Origin: Saprospiraceae bacterium
Lineage (GTDB): Bacteria > Bacteroidota > Bacteroidia > Chitinophagales > Saprospiraceae
Assembly (NCBI GenBank): GCA_016714445.1
Contig: JADJNF010000008.1
Span: 744,001 to 808,000, forward strand
Length of the DNA stretch: 64,000 bases
Direction of reading: 5' to 3'
The translations under genes were made by a program, and so were the position numbers. The notes under the pieces are model-generated. The model did not search any database and was not told the DNA's origin. It saw nothing but the letters and a program-made list of their open reading frames with translations. This document shows, one piece after another, positions 27,385 through 36,315 of this stretch (the stretch's first letter is position 1; every line of letters starts with the position of its first letter).

Positions 27385-27545
27385 TTTATCCGTTTTTCAT
27401 TTTATTCCAAATATAAGATAATTTTCTAAAATCAAAAATAATTATTTGGTTTGGTGAAATTAGACTGACAAATGTACAATATAAATTTGTTTTCTTTTAA
27501 TTCATGTAATGTTGAGTGTGTATCACAAATTGCACAAATATGTAA

Positions 27546-27656
27546 AAGCCCCGCTACCCCTGCCGCTTCGGGGCAGGCGGGCTCGTTCCCTAAAGGGACG
27601 CCCCACCTAATATTTCCCCCTAAGAGGGCTGAACTCCCCTTTAGGGGTCGGGGCTT
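27546..27656. repeat. GC-rich MITE-like palindromic element
   Basis: A 111-bp GC-rich island in AT-rich DNA has inverted ends: AAGCCCCG at 27546-27553 and CGGGGCTT at 27649-27656. The complementarity continues as CTACCCCT versus ACCCCT with a two-base gap. Inside are small hairpins (CCTGCC/GGCAGG, TCCCT/AGGGA). A further hairpin, CCTGCTT/AAGCAGG, abuts its right side to about 27678. The structure is that of a miniature non-coding dispersed repeat; other copies would have to be found in the genome. Confidence 0.6.
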
Positions 27657-27962
27657 GCCTGCTTCGAAGCAAGCAGGGTATGTGGAAGTAAATGGCAAAA
27701 ACTAATTTCATTTCTTGGTTAGAGTAATTGTCACTTTAAAAAATAGTGCAATTAGTTATACACACTTATGTTGATTGGATGAGACAATTTTTTATTTCTT
27801 CATTTTGACAACCCTTCGATAGACAAATAGAAATTATCTAAAAAAATTATGCTTTTTACAATATTTACTTTGAACCATCGTTTATTATAAATTGTTAATG
27901 AGTTTTAAAGTATAAATAATAAATTTTATAAGGCCCTGTATATCTGTGTCTTATAAAAATCA

Positions 27963-27996
27963 CAAAGGCTTGCCATCTCCAGATAGCAAGCCTTTG
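27963..27996 (-). terminator. Probable terminator of ahcY
   Basis: CAAAGGCTTGC (27963-27973) and GCAAGCCTTTG (27986-27996) form a perfect 11-bp stem with a 12-nt loop. On the minus strand the stem is followed by TGATTTTTATAAG, a short T-rich tail. It lies about 125 bp beyond the ahcY stop. There is no other gene close enough to claim it. Confidence 0.65.
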
Positions 27997-28119
27997 CCTA
28001 TTTATACCGACGATAATTTTCTTTACAAAAAATTATGTCTTCATTAAACTCAAAATCAATACATTAGGTAAAGTTTTTTTCGCAAACCTATTTATTTTGA
28101 GTATAATAAAAGTTAACTT

Positions 28120-29433
28120 TTAGTATCTGTAATACTCAGGTTTGTATGGTCCTTGTACCGTCACGCCTATATAATCAGCTTGATCTTTACTCAACTCTTC
28201 CAATTCTACTCCTATTTTTGCTAAGTGAAGTCTGGCTACTTTTTCATCCAGATGTTTAGGTAAAGTATACACTTTATTTTCGTATTTATCCGTATTTTGC
28301 CATAATTCCAACTGAGCTAAAACCTGATTGGTAAAGCTGTTTGACATCACAAAAGATGGGTGACCTGTTGCGCAACCCAGATTTACCAATCTTCCTTCTG
28401 CAAGTAAAATCACATCCTTTCCGTCTATATTGTATAAATCTACCTGTGGTTTGATCTGATCTTTTGTATGACCATAGTTTTTATTCAACCAAGCCATATC
28501 TATTTCATTGTCAAAATGTCCGATATTACAAACTATAGTTTTATCATTCATCTTTCTGAAATGCTCTTCCCTGATGATGTTCTTATTTCCTGTGGCGGTC
28601 ACCACGATACTGGCCTCGATCAATGCTGTGTCCATTTTTTTAACTGCAAAACCGTCCATAGCTGCCTGCAACGCACAAATAGGATCAATTTCTGTAACCA
28701 CTACTCGGCAACCGGCGCCTCTTAAAGAAGCAGCCGATCCTTTACCTACGTCTCCATATCCTGCAACTACGGCTACTTTACCTGCCATCATGATATCTGT
28801 TGCACGTCTGATAGAATCTACCAAAGATTCTTTACATCCGTACTTGTTATCAAATTTTGACTTCGTTACTGAATCGTTGATATTGATGGCAGGAAGTACT
28901 AAAGTACCATTCTTTTCTCTCTCATACAACCTGTGAACTCCTGTAGTCGTCTCTTCAGAAAGCCCTTTTATTCCTGACACCAGTTCAGGATATCTGTCAA
29001 AAACCATATTGGTAAGATCACCACCATCATCCAGAATCATATTTAGCGGTTGACCGTCTTCAAAAGCAAATAAAGTCTGCTCGATGCACCAGTCAAATTC
29101 TTCTTCATTCATGCCTTTCCATGCAAAAACGGGAATTCCTGCTGCAGCAATGGCAGCAGCAGCATGGTCCTGAGTTGAAAAGATATTACAAGATGACCAG
29201 GATACTTCTGCACCTAATTCCTTAAGTGTTTCGATGAGCACTGCTGTCTGTATAGTCATGTGAAGACAACCAGCTACTCTAGCCCCTGCCAGTGGTTTGG
29301 TGGATCCAAACTCATCTCTTAATGCCATCAAACCTGGCATCTCTGCTTCAGCAAGTGTGATTTCTTTTCGACCCCAGTCCGCAAGATTAATGTCTTTAAC
29401 TTTGTGGGTCAGCTTTGTTTCTGTATTAACCAT
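28120..29433 (-). CDS. ahcY: Adenosylhomocysteinase (S-adenosyl-L-homocysteine hydrolase)
   Basis: AhcY hydrolyses S-adenosylhomocysteine to adenosine and homocysteine with bound NAD, relieving product inhibition of methyltransferases. The protein is 437 residues, normal for the family. Motifs are VAGCLHMTIQTAVLIETL, SSCNIFSTQDHAAAAIA, DDGGDLTN, the NAD-binding VAGYGDVGKGSAASLRGAG, and the C-terminal KLTHKVKD-type start with an ending in YKPEYYRY. It appears monocistronic, with a hairpin terminator downstream. The region upstream of the start is AT-rich without an obvious riboswitch. Confidence 0.97.
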   Translation of the reverse strand: MVNTETKLTHKVKDINLADWGRKEITLAEAEMPGLMALRDEFGSTKPLAGARVAGCLHMTIQTAVLIETLKELGAEVSWSSCNIFSTQDHAAAAIAAAGIPVFAWKGMNEEEFDWCIEQTLFAFEDGQPLNMILDDGGDLTNMVFDRYPELVSGIKGLSEETTTGVHRLYEREKNGTLVLPAININDSVTKSKFDNKYGCKESLVDSIRRATDIMMAGKVAVVAGYGDVGKGSAASLRGAGCRVVVTEIDPICALQAAMDGFAVKKMDTALIEASIVVTATGNKNIIREEHFRKMNDKTIVCNIGHFDNEIDMAWLNKNYGHTKDQIKPQVDLYNIDGKDVILLAEGRLVNLGCATGHPSFVMSNSFTNQVLAQLELWQNTDKYENKVYTLPKHLDEKVARLHLAKIGVELEELSKDQADYIGVTVQGPYKPEYYRY

Positions 29434-29595
29434 ATGATAAAAATTTACTTTATTTTAAATCTTGCCGTAAAGGTAAGTAATTTGCTATAATTGATGTGAA
29501 GAGTTAAGACTATATTAACGTATTCATTTATAATATTTTATATGCCATTCTCCAAACTTTTAATAAATTCAGTCACCTTTTCGTGTTTTCTGAGG

Positions 29596-29603
29596 TATCT
29601 TTG
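29596..29603 (+). promoter_or_regulatory. Bacteroidota -7 element upstream of phosphosugar isomerase
   Basis: TATCTTTG matches TAnnTTTG and lies 35 bp before the ATG at 29639. The -33 region is T-rich without a well-spaced TTTG. Confidence 0.5.
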
Positions 29604-29638
29604 TTTTTTTATTTGAGAAATTAAATTAAGCTAAGCGC

Positions 29639-30628
29639 ATGATGGATCAGTTAATAATGAAATTTCCTGCACAACTAAAAGAAGCTATAGAAATTGGGGA
29701 AGCTGCCACTATTAGGCCCCATCATTATGTAATAAATAAGGTTATTTTGTGTGGAATGGGTGGTTCAGGAATGGCGGCGGAATTTGTTTCAGATCTTATA
29801 GCTGACGAATGTCCTTGTCCTTACATTATACATAGTACTTACCATCTTCCTGCTTTTGTGGACAAACATTCATTAGTAATTATTTCATCATATTCCGGGA
29901 ATACAGAAGAAACCATTTCCTCATTTAATAAAGCATTGTTAACGGGGGCCAAAATTGTATGTATCACTTCGGGAAGCAAAATTCTGGATATAGCAAATCT
30001 ACAAGGTACAGATGCCATAACTTTGCCTACCGGCTGGTCATCATCAAGAGCTTGGCTCGGCTATTTGATGGTTCAGCAATTGTTTGTATTACATAAGTTG
30101 GAACTAATTTCCGACAGTATCATAGATAATTTAAAAAATGCTGTGGATCTGATCACTTTCGAACAGGAAGACATTCAATTTAAAGCTGAAAAAATTGCAG
30201 CACTAATATATAAAAAGACACCTGTCATTTACACTACAGACCGATCAGAATCCATGGGTCTTAGATGGAGGCAACAATTTAATGAAAATTCAAAAATACT
30301 ATGCTGGCACAATGTAATCCCTGCAATGAATCACAATGAACTGGAAGGGTGGAAAACTAAACATGAAGATATTGCAGTAATTTTTCTAAGGTTTAAAGAC
30401 GATTTTAAAAGAACTCAAATCAGAACTGACCTCACCAAACAAATGGTTAATCAATATGCCGCCACTGTAATTGAGATTTATTCGAAAGGTCAGTCACTTG
30501 CCGAAAAAATGATGTATATGGCTCACTTTGGCGATTGGGTAAGCTGGTATCTGGCACAACTGTATCATGTAAATCCTTCAGCAAATGAAGCGATCAATTT
30601 TCTTGAGTCGGAATTGGAGAAGTCATAA
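29639..30628 (+). CDS. Bifunctional phosphoglucose/phosphomannose isomerase (SIS family)
   Basis: This 329-residue protein carries tandem SIS domains. The first has CGMGGSGMAAEFVSD and the phosphate-binding SSYSGNTEET. The C-terminal part has TDRSESMGLRWRQQFNENSK and the catalytic His region PAMNHNELEGW. This layout matches the archaeal/bacterial bifunctional PGI/PMI family, which interconverts glucose-6-P, fructose-6-P and mannose-6-P. A plain phosphosugar-binding role is possible but less likely. It is convergent with the beta-CASP gene, 11 bp between stops. Confidence 0.88.
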   Translation: MMDQLIMKFPAQLKEAIEIGEAATIRPHHYVINKVILCGMGGSGMAAEFVSDLIADECPCPYIIHSTYHLPAFVDKHSLVIISSYSGNTEETISSFNKALLTGAKIVCITSGSKILDIANLQGTDAITLPTGWSSSRAWLGYLMVQQLFVLHKLELISDSIIDNLKNAVDLITFEQEDIQFKAEKIAALIYKKTPVIYTTDRSESMGLRWRQQFNENSKILCWHNVIPAMNHNELEGWKTKHEDIAVIFLRFKDDFKRTQIRTDLTKQMVNQYAATVIEIYSKGQSLAEKMMYMAHFGDWVSWYLAQLYHVNPSANEAINFLESELEKS

Positions 30629-30639
30629 ATCTGAATTCC

Positions 30640-32058
30640 TTATGTTTTGATTTCAATTTCCTGACCTGGTGACGGTATATCAATATTCATATTGAATCCT
30701 TTGTTGTGTAGGAAATATTTAAAACTTTTCTGGGTTTCCAATTCTCCATGTACAAGAAAAAGCTGTTTTAAAGCTGTTTTTTGATTAGAAATGAAATCGT
30801 ACATTTCATTTTTGTCACCATGAGCAGAAAAGGAATCCATGATAACTACATCAGCCCTCACTATTTTCTCTTCGTCAAAAATATTTATGGTTTTTGCTCC
30901 CGCTCTCAATATTCCTCCGGGCGTTTCCGGCGAACAATAACCTACCATAAGGAAGGTGTTTTTTGGATTTTCAATATTGTTATATAAATGATGTTTTACA
31001 CGGCCTGCGTTCATCATACCCGAAGCGGAAATAATGATACACGGTTCATCACTATAGTTCAGCGCTTTTGACTGTTCCACATCTTTGATATAAATAAGGT
31101 TATTAAACCCAAATGGATTGCTGTCTGTCATGATATATTCATTGATTTCAGAGTCAAAACACTCTGGGTGCAATCCGAAAATATGGGTAACATTTACAGC
31201 CAAAGGACTGTCCACATACACAGTCAAATGTGGTAATAAACCAGCTGACTCCATCTTATCCAGCATATACACGATCTCTTGGGTGCGACCGAGGCTAAAG
31301 GCCGGAATGATTAGTTTACCTTTTTTTTCAATGCAGGTATGTTTTATAACATCAAGAAATTGCGCTGATTGTTCTGGAGCTGATTCGTGGACCCGATCCC
31401 CGTAAGTAGACTCACAAATCAAATAATCTACCTCCGGCATAGGAACAGGATCTCTCAATATTGGTCGGTCTGGTCTTCCTATATCCCCGGTAAATCCTAA
31501 AACGATCTCTTTCCCTCCTTCATTAATCTTAAGTGTAACACTTGCGCTTCCCAAAATATGACCTGCATCTCTATATAAAACCTGAACATTTGGATGGATG
31601 TTTTCCCATACATCATACGGGTGACCTTCAAATTTTATCATGGCCGGTCCAATGTCTTCAGTTGTATACAGCGGTTCTCTAAGTCGTGAAGTGTCCCTTT
31701 TGCGTTTTTTTAGTATCTTTTCATTGTGCCATTGTACATCCATTTCCTGGATTTTGGCACTATCCAGCAACATCACTGCACATAGACTTCTGGTAGCATG
31801 TGTAGCATGAATAGGTCCGTTGTATCCATCTTTCACCAGTTTTGGTATGCGGCCACAGTGGTCTATGTGGGCATGAGATAATACAAAACAGTCTATTTCT
31901 GCAGGTGTAAAGTACCACTGATTATTCCAGTCCCAAATCTGTGCACCTTTACCTTGAAATAAACCACAATCAAGTAGGATTTTAAACCCATCTTCCAGTT
32001 CTATCAGATGAGCACTTCCTGTCACATATTGAGCAGCGCCACAAAATTTGATTTTCAT
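30640..32058 (-). CDS. Beta-CASP MBL-fold RNA-processing exonuclease-like protein
   Basis: This 472-residue metallo-beta-lactamase/beta-CASP protein has the zinc motif SHAHIDHCG (His62, His64, Asp66, His67) and later GFTGDIGRPDRPILRDP. The beta-CASP part carries ICESTYGDR, ISASGMMNAGRVKHH and SFSAHGDKNEM. These proteins resemble the eukaryotic CPSF73/YSH1 group and are usually annotated as RNA-specific ribonucleases. I see no KH domain. It appears cytoplasmic. The flavin reductase gene on the same strand ends 99 bp upstream, so an operon is uncertain. Confidence 0.9.
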   Translation of the reverse strand: MKIKFCGAAQYVTGSAHLIELEDGFKILLDCGLFQGKGAQIWDWNNQWYFTPAEIDCFVLSHAHIDHCGRIPKLVKDGYNGPIHATHATRSLCAVMLLDSAKIQEMDVQWHNEKILKKRKRDTSRLREPLYTTEDIGPAMIKFEGHPYDVWENIHPNVQVLYRDAGHILGSASVTLKINEGGKEIVLGFTGDIGRPDRPILRDPVPMPEVDYLICESTYGDRVHESAPEQSAQFLDVIKHTCIEKKGKLIIPAFSLGRTQEIVYMLDKMESAGLLPHLTVYVDSPLAVNVTHIFGLHPECFDSEINEYIMTDSNPFGFNNLIYIKDVEQSKALNYSDEPCIIISASGMMNAGRVKHHLYNNIENPKNTFLMVGYCSPETPGGILRAGAKTINIFDEEKIVRADVVIMDSFSAHGDKNEMYDFISNQKTALKQLFLVHGELETQKSFKYFLHNKGFNMNIDIPSPGQEIEIKT

Positions 32059-32157
32059 AACTCATAAAGTTTGTGCAATATTACCCAAAATTAAGCAATA
32101 TAAAAGAAAAACCCTATGAAATCAATGGTAGAAAAAAAGATAAACCCCGATTGCCCC

Positions 32158-33018
32158 TCAGGACATTAATAAACATAATGCTTCAGTTGATTTGCCTTCT
32201 TGTATCAAGTCAATAGCTTTGCGTTGTTTTTGAACAGCATCCAAAGGTATAAATTCAGGATGATATTTTAGGCATTCTGTTATTTCCTGTTCATCAGGTA
32301 AGTTTTTAAGAGACGCAAGTGAGGCTATATCGTTTCCGGTAAGAATATTACTTTCAAGGATATGTTTGGGCAATCCATCAAAACCCAGGGGAATCTCAGT
32401 CACAGACTGGTATATTTCCATTACTGCCTCCCCACTGGCCCGTACGTAGTAATTGCGACCCATACGCCCCATAAGATCGAGTTTATGAGGATCCAACCGG
32501 TCACCATTGAGGACTGACTCAGATATAGCTATCAGCTTTACCTCACAGATGATGAGATGACCTGCACCGCCTTTTTCACCAAGGGGAATGATTTCTTTGA
32601 CTTTACATTCCATGTTGACAGGAGATTCCATTACTCTTGGCGCACTTACTGTTTCTGATGGTTCAGGCGTCAGCCCTGTTTTAGCAAATTCACTGACCGA
32701 TGAAGGGAATTCAACAGACGCCAGTGACATCTGACGGACGATAGAATAGGGTACAACATTTACCACACACTCGCCACTCACGCGGACATTGTGCAAAGTA
32801 TCTTTTGTAGAATTATCTGTCACCCTTCTGTTGGAAGAAAAGACGACTATGGGCGGATTGGATGAAAATGCATTAAAAAAGCTGTATGGAGCCAGATTTT
32901 CTATCCCGTTTTCATCCAATGTGCTTACAAAGGCAATCGGTCTTGGCGCCACACTAGCGATAATATATTGATGCAGGTCTTTTGTAGAAATCTGTCCGGG
33001 AATAATTTTGCGTTTCAT
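32158..33018 (-). CDS. Flavin reductase family protein (FMN-binding split barrel)
   Basis: This 286-residue protein has the family pattern ASVAPRPIAFVSTLDENG and LAPYSFFNAFSSNPP, followed by GECVVNVV. This fold binds FMN and either supplies reduced flavin to a monooxygenase or acts as an NAD(P)H-flavin oxidoreductase. The C-terminal extension (about 210-286) is helical and not part of the barrel. No partner monooxygenase is adjacent. A minus-strand -7-like TAATTTTG (complement of 33038-33045) lies shortly upstream of its start. Confidence 0.88.
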   Translation of the reverse strand: MKRKIIPGQISTKDLHQYIIASVAPRPIAFVSTLDENGIENLAPYSFFNAFSSNPPIVVFSSNRRVTDNSTKDTLHNVRVSGECVVNVVPYSIVRQMSLASVEFPSSVSEFAKTGLTPEPSETVSAPRVMESPVNMECKVKEIIPLGEKGGAGHLIICEVKLIAISESVLNGDRLDPHKLDLMGRMGRNYYVRASGEAVMEIYQSVTEIPLGFDGLPKHILESNILTGNDIASLASLKNLPDEQEITECLKYHPEFIPLDAVQKQRKAIDLIQEGKSTEALCLLMS

Positions 33019-33096
33019 TGGATAATGTTTCGATCAGCAAAATTACAAATTAAGTTGACTTTAAAGTGTGATGAATGTCACTTGTAGTTCAAATAG

Positions 33097-33828
33097 TTAC
33101 TTGTTTCTACCTTTCTCATCCGGATATAATTCTGGCAAAGGATCGCTTTGCCAGTACAATTTTGAATCCACATCAAGTATTGTAAGTGGCCCACCAAAAG
33201 CTGCACCGGTATCCACATTCCAAACATTGGCTCTATGCATTGGGGTAGTGATGAAGTAATTTACAGTAGGAGTATGTCCTATATATATTTCGCTGTAAAG
33301 TCTGAACCTCTTTGGATAAAAAATATTTTCTCCAGCCATCAATGGATCAAGTGCAAGCGCTGTTTCCCACAATGTCCTGTCCCAACTAAAATTGGTATTA
33401 TAAAACTCATGTGTTGGACCATGCATAGATGTAAAACCGGCGTGAATAAATAATCGGTCCTGTTGATCTATATGGTAATAAGGCATTTGTTCTAAAAAAT
33501 CCAAATGACGAAGCTTTTCACCTTCAGTATGACCGATATAACTGTTGATGGTTTCTCTTCCACCATTAGCCAACCAGATATCTTCCTTTTCTCCATTTCG
33601 TAACCATTTTTCTCCCCATACATCATGATTTCCTTTTATAAAAACACAAGCCTGTTTTTGTTTCAACTGGAGCAGGAAGTCAAGTACCTGAGCAGATTGG
33701 CTCCATCCATCTACATAATCACCCAGAAAAATGAGTTGATCATCATTTTTTAGTGAAGTTCTTTCCAGGACTTGATTCAGGGCTTTGAGTCCGCCATGGA
33801 TGTCACCAACAACTAGAGTTCTGGGCAT
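33097..33828 (-). CDS. Metallophosphoesterase (serine/threonine phosphatase-like)
   Basis: The ATG at 33828 gives a 243-residue protein starting MPRTLVVGDIHGG, as in the PP2A/ApaH-like group; an upstream start at 33927 would add 33 unlike residues. The metal-binding motifs are GDIHG (8-12), GDYVDG (36-41) and GNHD (66-69), with later histidines in FIHAGFTS and YIGHTPTV. It could be a protein phosphatase or a diadenosine tetraphosphatase. The end lies about 80 bp beyond the start of the convergently oriented flavin reductase region. The substrate is not assigned. Confidence 0.88.
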   Translation of the reverse strand: MPRTLVVGDIHGGLKALNQVLERTSLKNDDQLIFLGDYVDGWSQSAQVLDFLLQLKQKQACVFIKGNHDVWGEKWLRNGEKEDIWLANGGRETINSYIGHTEGEKLRHLDFLEQMPYYHIDQQDRLFIHAGFTSMHGPTHEFYNTNFSWDRTLWETALALDPLMAGENIFYPKRFRLYSEIYIGHTPTVNYFITTPMHRANVWNVDTGAAFGGPLTILDVDSKLYWQSDPLPELYPDEKGRNK

Positions 33829-33914
33829 TAATATTCTATTTATAATGGATAGAAAAACAATACGCAACACATTTGAGTTCTTTTTTGTTCTTCTGAACAT
33901 TAAAATCTTTATAC

Positions 33915-34451
33915 ATGAATTGGCCAAAGTTTAATAAAATTCTAAATATATTATTGATCGTAATTATAGCCGGGTATATTTTCAATTTTTTTTACAGATT
34001 ACCAAAATTTGATAGCGGGGAAAAGGCAAAAGATTTTAATGTGACTCTGGCAGATGGAGATTCGTTTGCCCTGTCTCAACTTCGTGGCAGATATGTACTG
34101 TTGGATTTCTGGGGATCGTGGTGTGGTCCATGTAGGAAGGAAAGTCCGGAATTGACAGCGCTTTATAAGGAGACAAAAGACAAAACCTATATCAACGCTT
34201 CAGGATTTGACATTGTGAGTGTGGCTATAGAAACCAAAAAAGAAAACTGGGACAATGCCAGACAAAAAGATGGACATGTATGGAAATTTCAGATCGGTGA
34301 ATTTGATAGATTTTCAAGTCCGATAGCAACCTTATATGGTGTACGGGAGATACCTACCAAATATTTTATAAGTCCTGAAGGCTTAATTCTAATGGTAAAC
34401 CCAACATTTTCAGAAATTAAATCCTATCTTTTGGACAAGGAAGAAAAATAA
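33915..34451 (+). CDS. TlpA-like membrane-anchored thioredoxin-family protein
   Basis: This 178-residue protein has one N-terminal membrane anchor (about 10-27) and a periplasmic thioredoxin fold. The active site is WGSWCGPCRKESPEL with Cys70 and Cys73, and the cis-proline region is GVREIPTKYFISPEG. It is a probable thiol-disulfide oxidoreductase for envelope proteins or cytochrome c maturation. It is followed by grpE after 84 bp, which may have its own promoter. The CGPC motif makes a reducing role likely. Confidence 0.9.
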   Translation: MNWPKFNKILNILLIVIIAGYIFNFFYRLPKFDSGEKAKDFNVTLADGDSFALSQLRGRYVLLDFWGSWCGPCRKESPELTALYKETKDKTYINASGFDIVSVAIETKKENWDNARQKDGHVWKFQIGEFDRFSSPIATLYGVREIPTKYFISPEGLILMVNPTFSEIKSYLLDKEEK

Positions 34452-34535
34452 GTGCCATTTTTGCAGTATGAAACGGGCTTTAGTCTGCCATTTTGACCCA
34501 TATTGGATAATGGCAAATAAATTGATACATACAAT

Positions 34536-35081
34536 ATGTTTAATAAAATAAAAGAATTTATGTCAAATCAGGTAGAAGAAACCTCTCCAAAGAAGGCTAA
34601 AAAAGATAAACAATCAGAAAAAGAGATCGCTTTGCAACATGAGTTGGAAACATTGCAGATTGAACTTGAAGAGTCAAAAGACAAATATCTTAGACTTTTT
34701 GCAGAATTTGACAATTTCAAAAAAAGAAGTGTTAAGGAGCGTTTTGAACTGATGAAAACCGCTGCTCAGGAAACACTCACTGCTTTATTGCCCGTACTTG
34801 ATGATTTTGATCGGGCCAAAAAAAGTGCTGAAAGTGGAAATGAAGCCTTCAGCGAAGGGGTCCAGTTGGTATACCAGAAGTTAAATTCCATCCTTGAACA
34901 TAAGGGTTTGAGAAGTATGGAGTCCACCGGGGTGGATTTTGATCCTGAATGGCACGAAGCTATCACAGACATACCTGCTCCATCAGAAGATATGAAAGGT
35001 AAGGTAATAGATACTGTAGAAAAAGGTTATGTGTTGAATGATAAGATCATCAGATATGCCAAGGTTGTAGTAGCAAAATAA
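34536..35081 (+). CDS. grpE: Nucleotide exchange factor GrpE
   Basis: GrpE releases ADP from DnaK. The 181-residue protein has a charged N-terminal tail, a long coiled coil (LQHELETLQIELEESKDKYLRLFAEFDNFKKRS) and the C-terminal beta domain with the family region GVDFDPEWHEAITDIPA and KGYVLNDKIIRYAKVVVAK. It is directly followed by dnaJ (52 bp), the usual pairing. dnaK itself is not in the window. The ATG at 34536 gives MFNKIKEFMSNQVEET; a second Met at residue 9 is possible. Confidence 0.96.
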   Translation: MFNKIKEFMSNQVEETSPKKAKKDKQSEKEIALQHELETLQIELEESKDKYLRLFAEFDNFKKRSVKERFELMKTAAQETLTALLPVLDDFDRAKKSAESGNEAFSEGVQLVYQKLNSILEHKGLRSMESTGVDFDPEWHEAITDIPAPSEDMKGKVIDTVEKGYVLNDKIIRYAKVVVAK

Positions 35082-35133
35082 AAAGTCTGATTTTACAAAT
35101 TAAAAACATTGCAACGCGGATTGCATATCGAAT

Positions 35134-36294
35134 ATGAAGCGAGATTTTTATGAAATATTAGGTGTCGATAAAGGCGCTGACGAAACGACCATTAAGAAGG
35201 CATATCGTAAGGTGGCTATGCAATTTCACCCGGACAGAAACCCTGGAGATAAGGCTGCAGAAGATAAATTTAAAGAAGCTGCGGAAGCATACGAAGTACT
35301 CAGTGACGCGAATAAAAAAGCCAGATATGACCGATATGGTCACGCGGGAATTGAGAATATGGGTGGTGGCCATTCAGGTGGAGGTATGAATATGGAAGAT
35401 ATCTTCTCGCACTTTGGTGATATCTTCGGAGATGGCGGTGGCAGTCCTTTTGAAAGTTTTTTTGGCGGTAGTCAGGGCGGATCAAGGAGAAGCGCATCGG
35501 GTCAAAAAGGCTCAAATCTTCGTATCAAAGTATCTCTGACACTTGAAGAAATAGAAGCCGGGGTAACTAAAAAGATAAAGGTCAAAAAACAGGTCACCTG
35601 CAAAACCTGCAGCGGCTCAGGAGCAAAGGACAGAAATAGTGTTTCTGTTTGTAATACCTGTCAGGGTTCAGGATATGTCCGACAGGTTAAAAACACTTTT
35701 CTGGGTCAGATGCAAACCACGGTGGTTTGCCCGAAATGTAATGGTGCAGGAAAAACAGTGACCGCTCCGTGTACTACTTGTCGTGGAGATGGTCGTACCA
35801 TGGACGAAGAACTGATTGAAATAGAAATCCCGGCTGGTGTTCAGGAAGGGATGCAATTGTCTATGAGAGGCAAAGGCAATGTCGGTCAGAGTGGTGGTCC
35901 TGCAGGTGATTTGCTCATTAATATAGAAGAAAAACCACACGAACAGTTTAGTCGTGACGGTATGAATGTGATTTATGATCTCTTCCTGAATTTTGCGGAT
36001 GCTGCACTTGGTACAAACGCAGAAGTCCCAACCCTATCCGGCAATGTAAAAGTTAAGATACCACCGGGAACTCAGGCAGGAAAAATATTCCGTCTCAAAG
36101 GGAAGGGTCTCCCTTCTTTGCAGCAATATGGCAAAGGCGATCAACTCATTAATGTCAATGTATGGACACCACGTACCTTGAACGCAGAAGAAACTCAGAT
36201 GCTTGAAAAAATGCGCGGAATGGCCAACTTTAATCCAAAACCCAATAGCGGTGAAAAAGGATTTTTTGAGCGCATGAAGGAATATTTTAACTAA
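35134..36294 (+). CDS. dnaJ: Chaperone DnaJ
   Basis: DnaJ delivers unfolded proteins to DnaK and stimulates its ATPase. The 386-residue type I protein has a J domain with HPD (about 33-35) in MQFHPDRNPGD, a Gly-rich linker (GGGHSGGGMNMED) and four zinc-binding CxxCxGxG repeats (CKTCSGSG, CNTCQGSG, CPKCNGAG, CTTCRGDG). The two C-terminal substrate-binding domains are present (VKVKIPPGTQAGKIFRLKGKG). It sits in the grpE-dnaJ-rlmD run and is probably cotranscribed with grpE. Confidence 0.97.
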   Translation: MKRDFYEILGVDKGADETTIKKAYRKVAMQFHPDRNPGDKAAEDKFKEAAEAYEVLSDANKKARYDRYGHAGIENMGGGHSGGGMNMEDIFSHFGDIFGDGGGSPFESFFGGSQGGSRRSASGQKGSNLRIKVSLTLEEIEAGVTKKIKVKKQVTCKTCSGSGAKDRNSVSVCNTCQGSGYVRQVKNTFLGQMQTTVVCPKCNGAGKTVTAPCTTCRGDGRTMDEELIEIEIPAGVQEGMQLSMRGKGNVGQSGGPAGDLLINIEEKPHEQFSRDGMNVIYDLFLNFADAALGTNAEVPTLSGNVKVKIPPGTQAGKIFRLKGKGLPSLQQYGKGDQLINVNVWTPRTLNAEETQMLEKMRGMANFNPKPNSGEKGFFERMKEYFN

Positions 36295-36315
36295 ACAGGT
36301 ATATACAACCGGATT

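Larger units (their letters stand above)
27385..28119. other. 735-bp non-coding region between lipoprotein gene and ahcY
   Basis: Most of this stretch is very AT-rich, with no frame or RNA that I can support. It contains a sharply GC-rich, hairpin-dense insert at about 27546-27681 (separate entry). A strong 11-bp hairpin at 27963-27996 fits an ahcY terminator. Frames across the GC-rich part exist on both strands but look like products of the repeat and not genes. Confidence 0.7.

Noticed and set aside
27432..27705. Frames of 77-88 codons on both strands over the GC-rich island
   Set aside because: They coincide with the palindromic repeat and read similarly on both strands, as expected for repeat DNA.
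29434..29638. SAH or SAM riboswitch upstream of ahcY
   Set aside because: I could not find a conserved core or long stems in the AT-rich leader.
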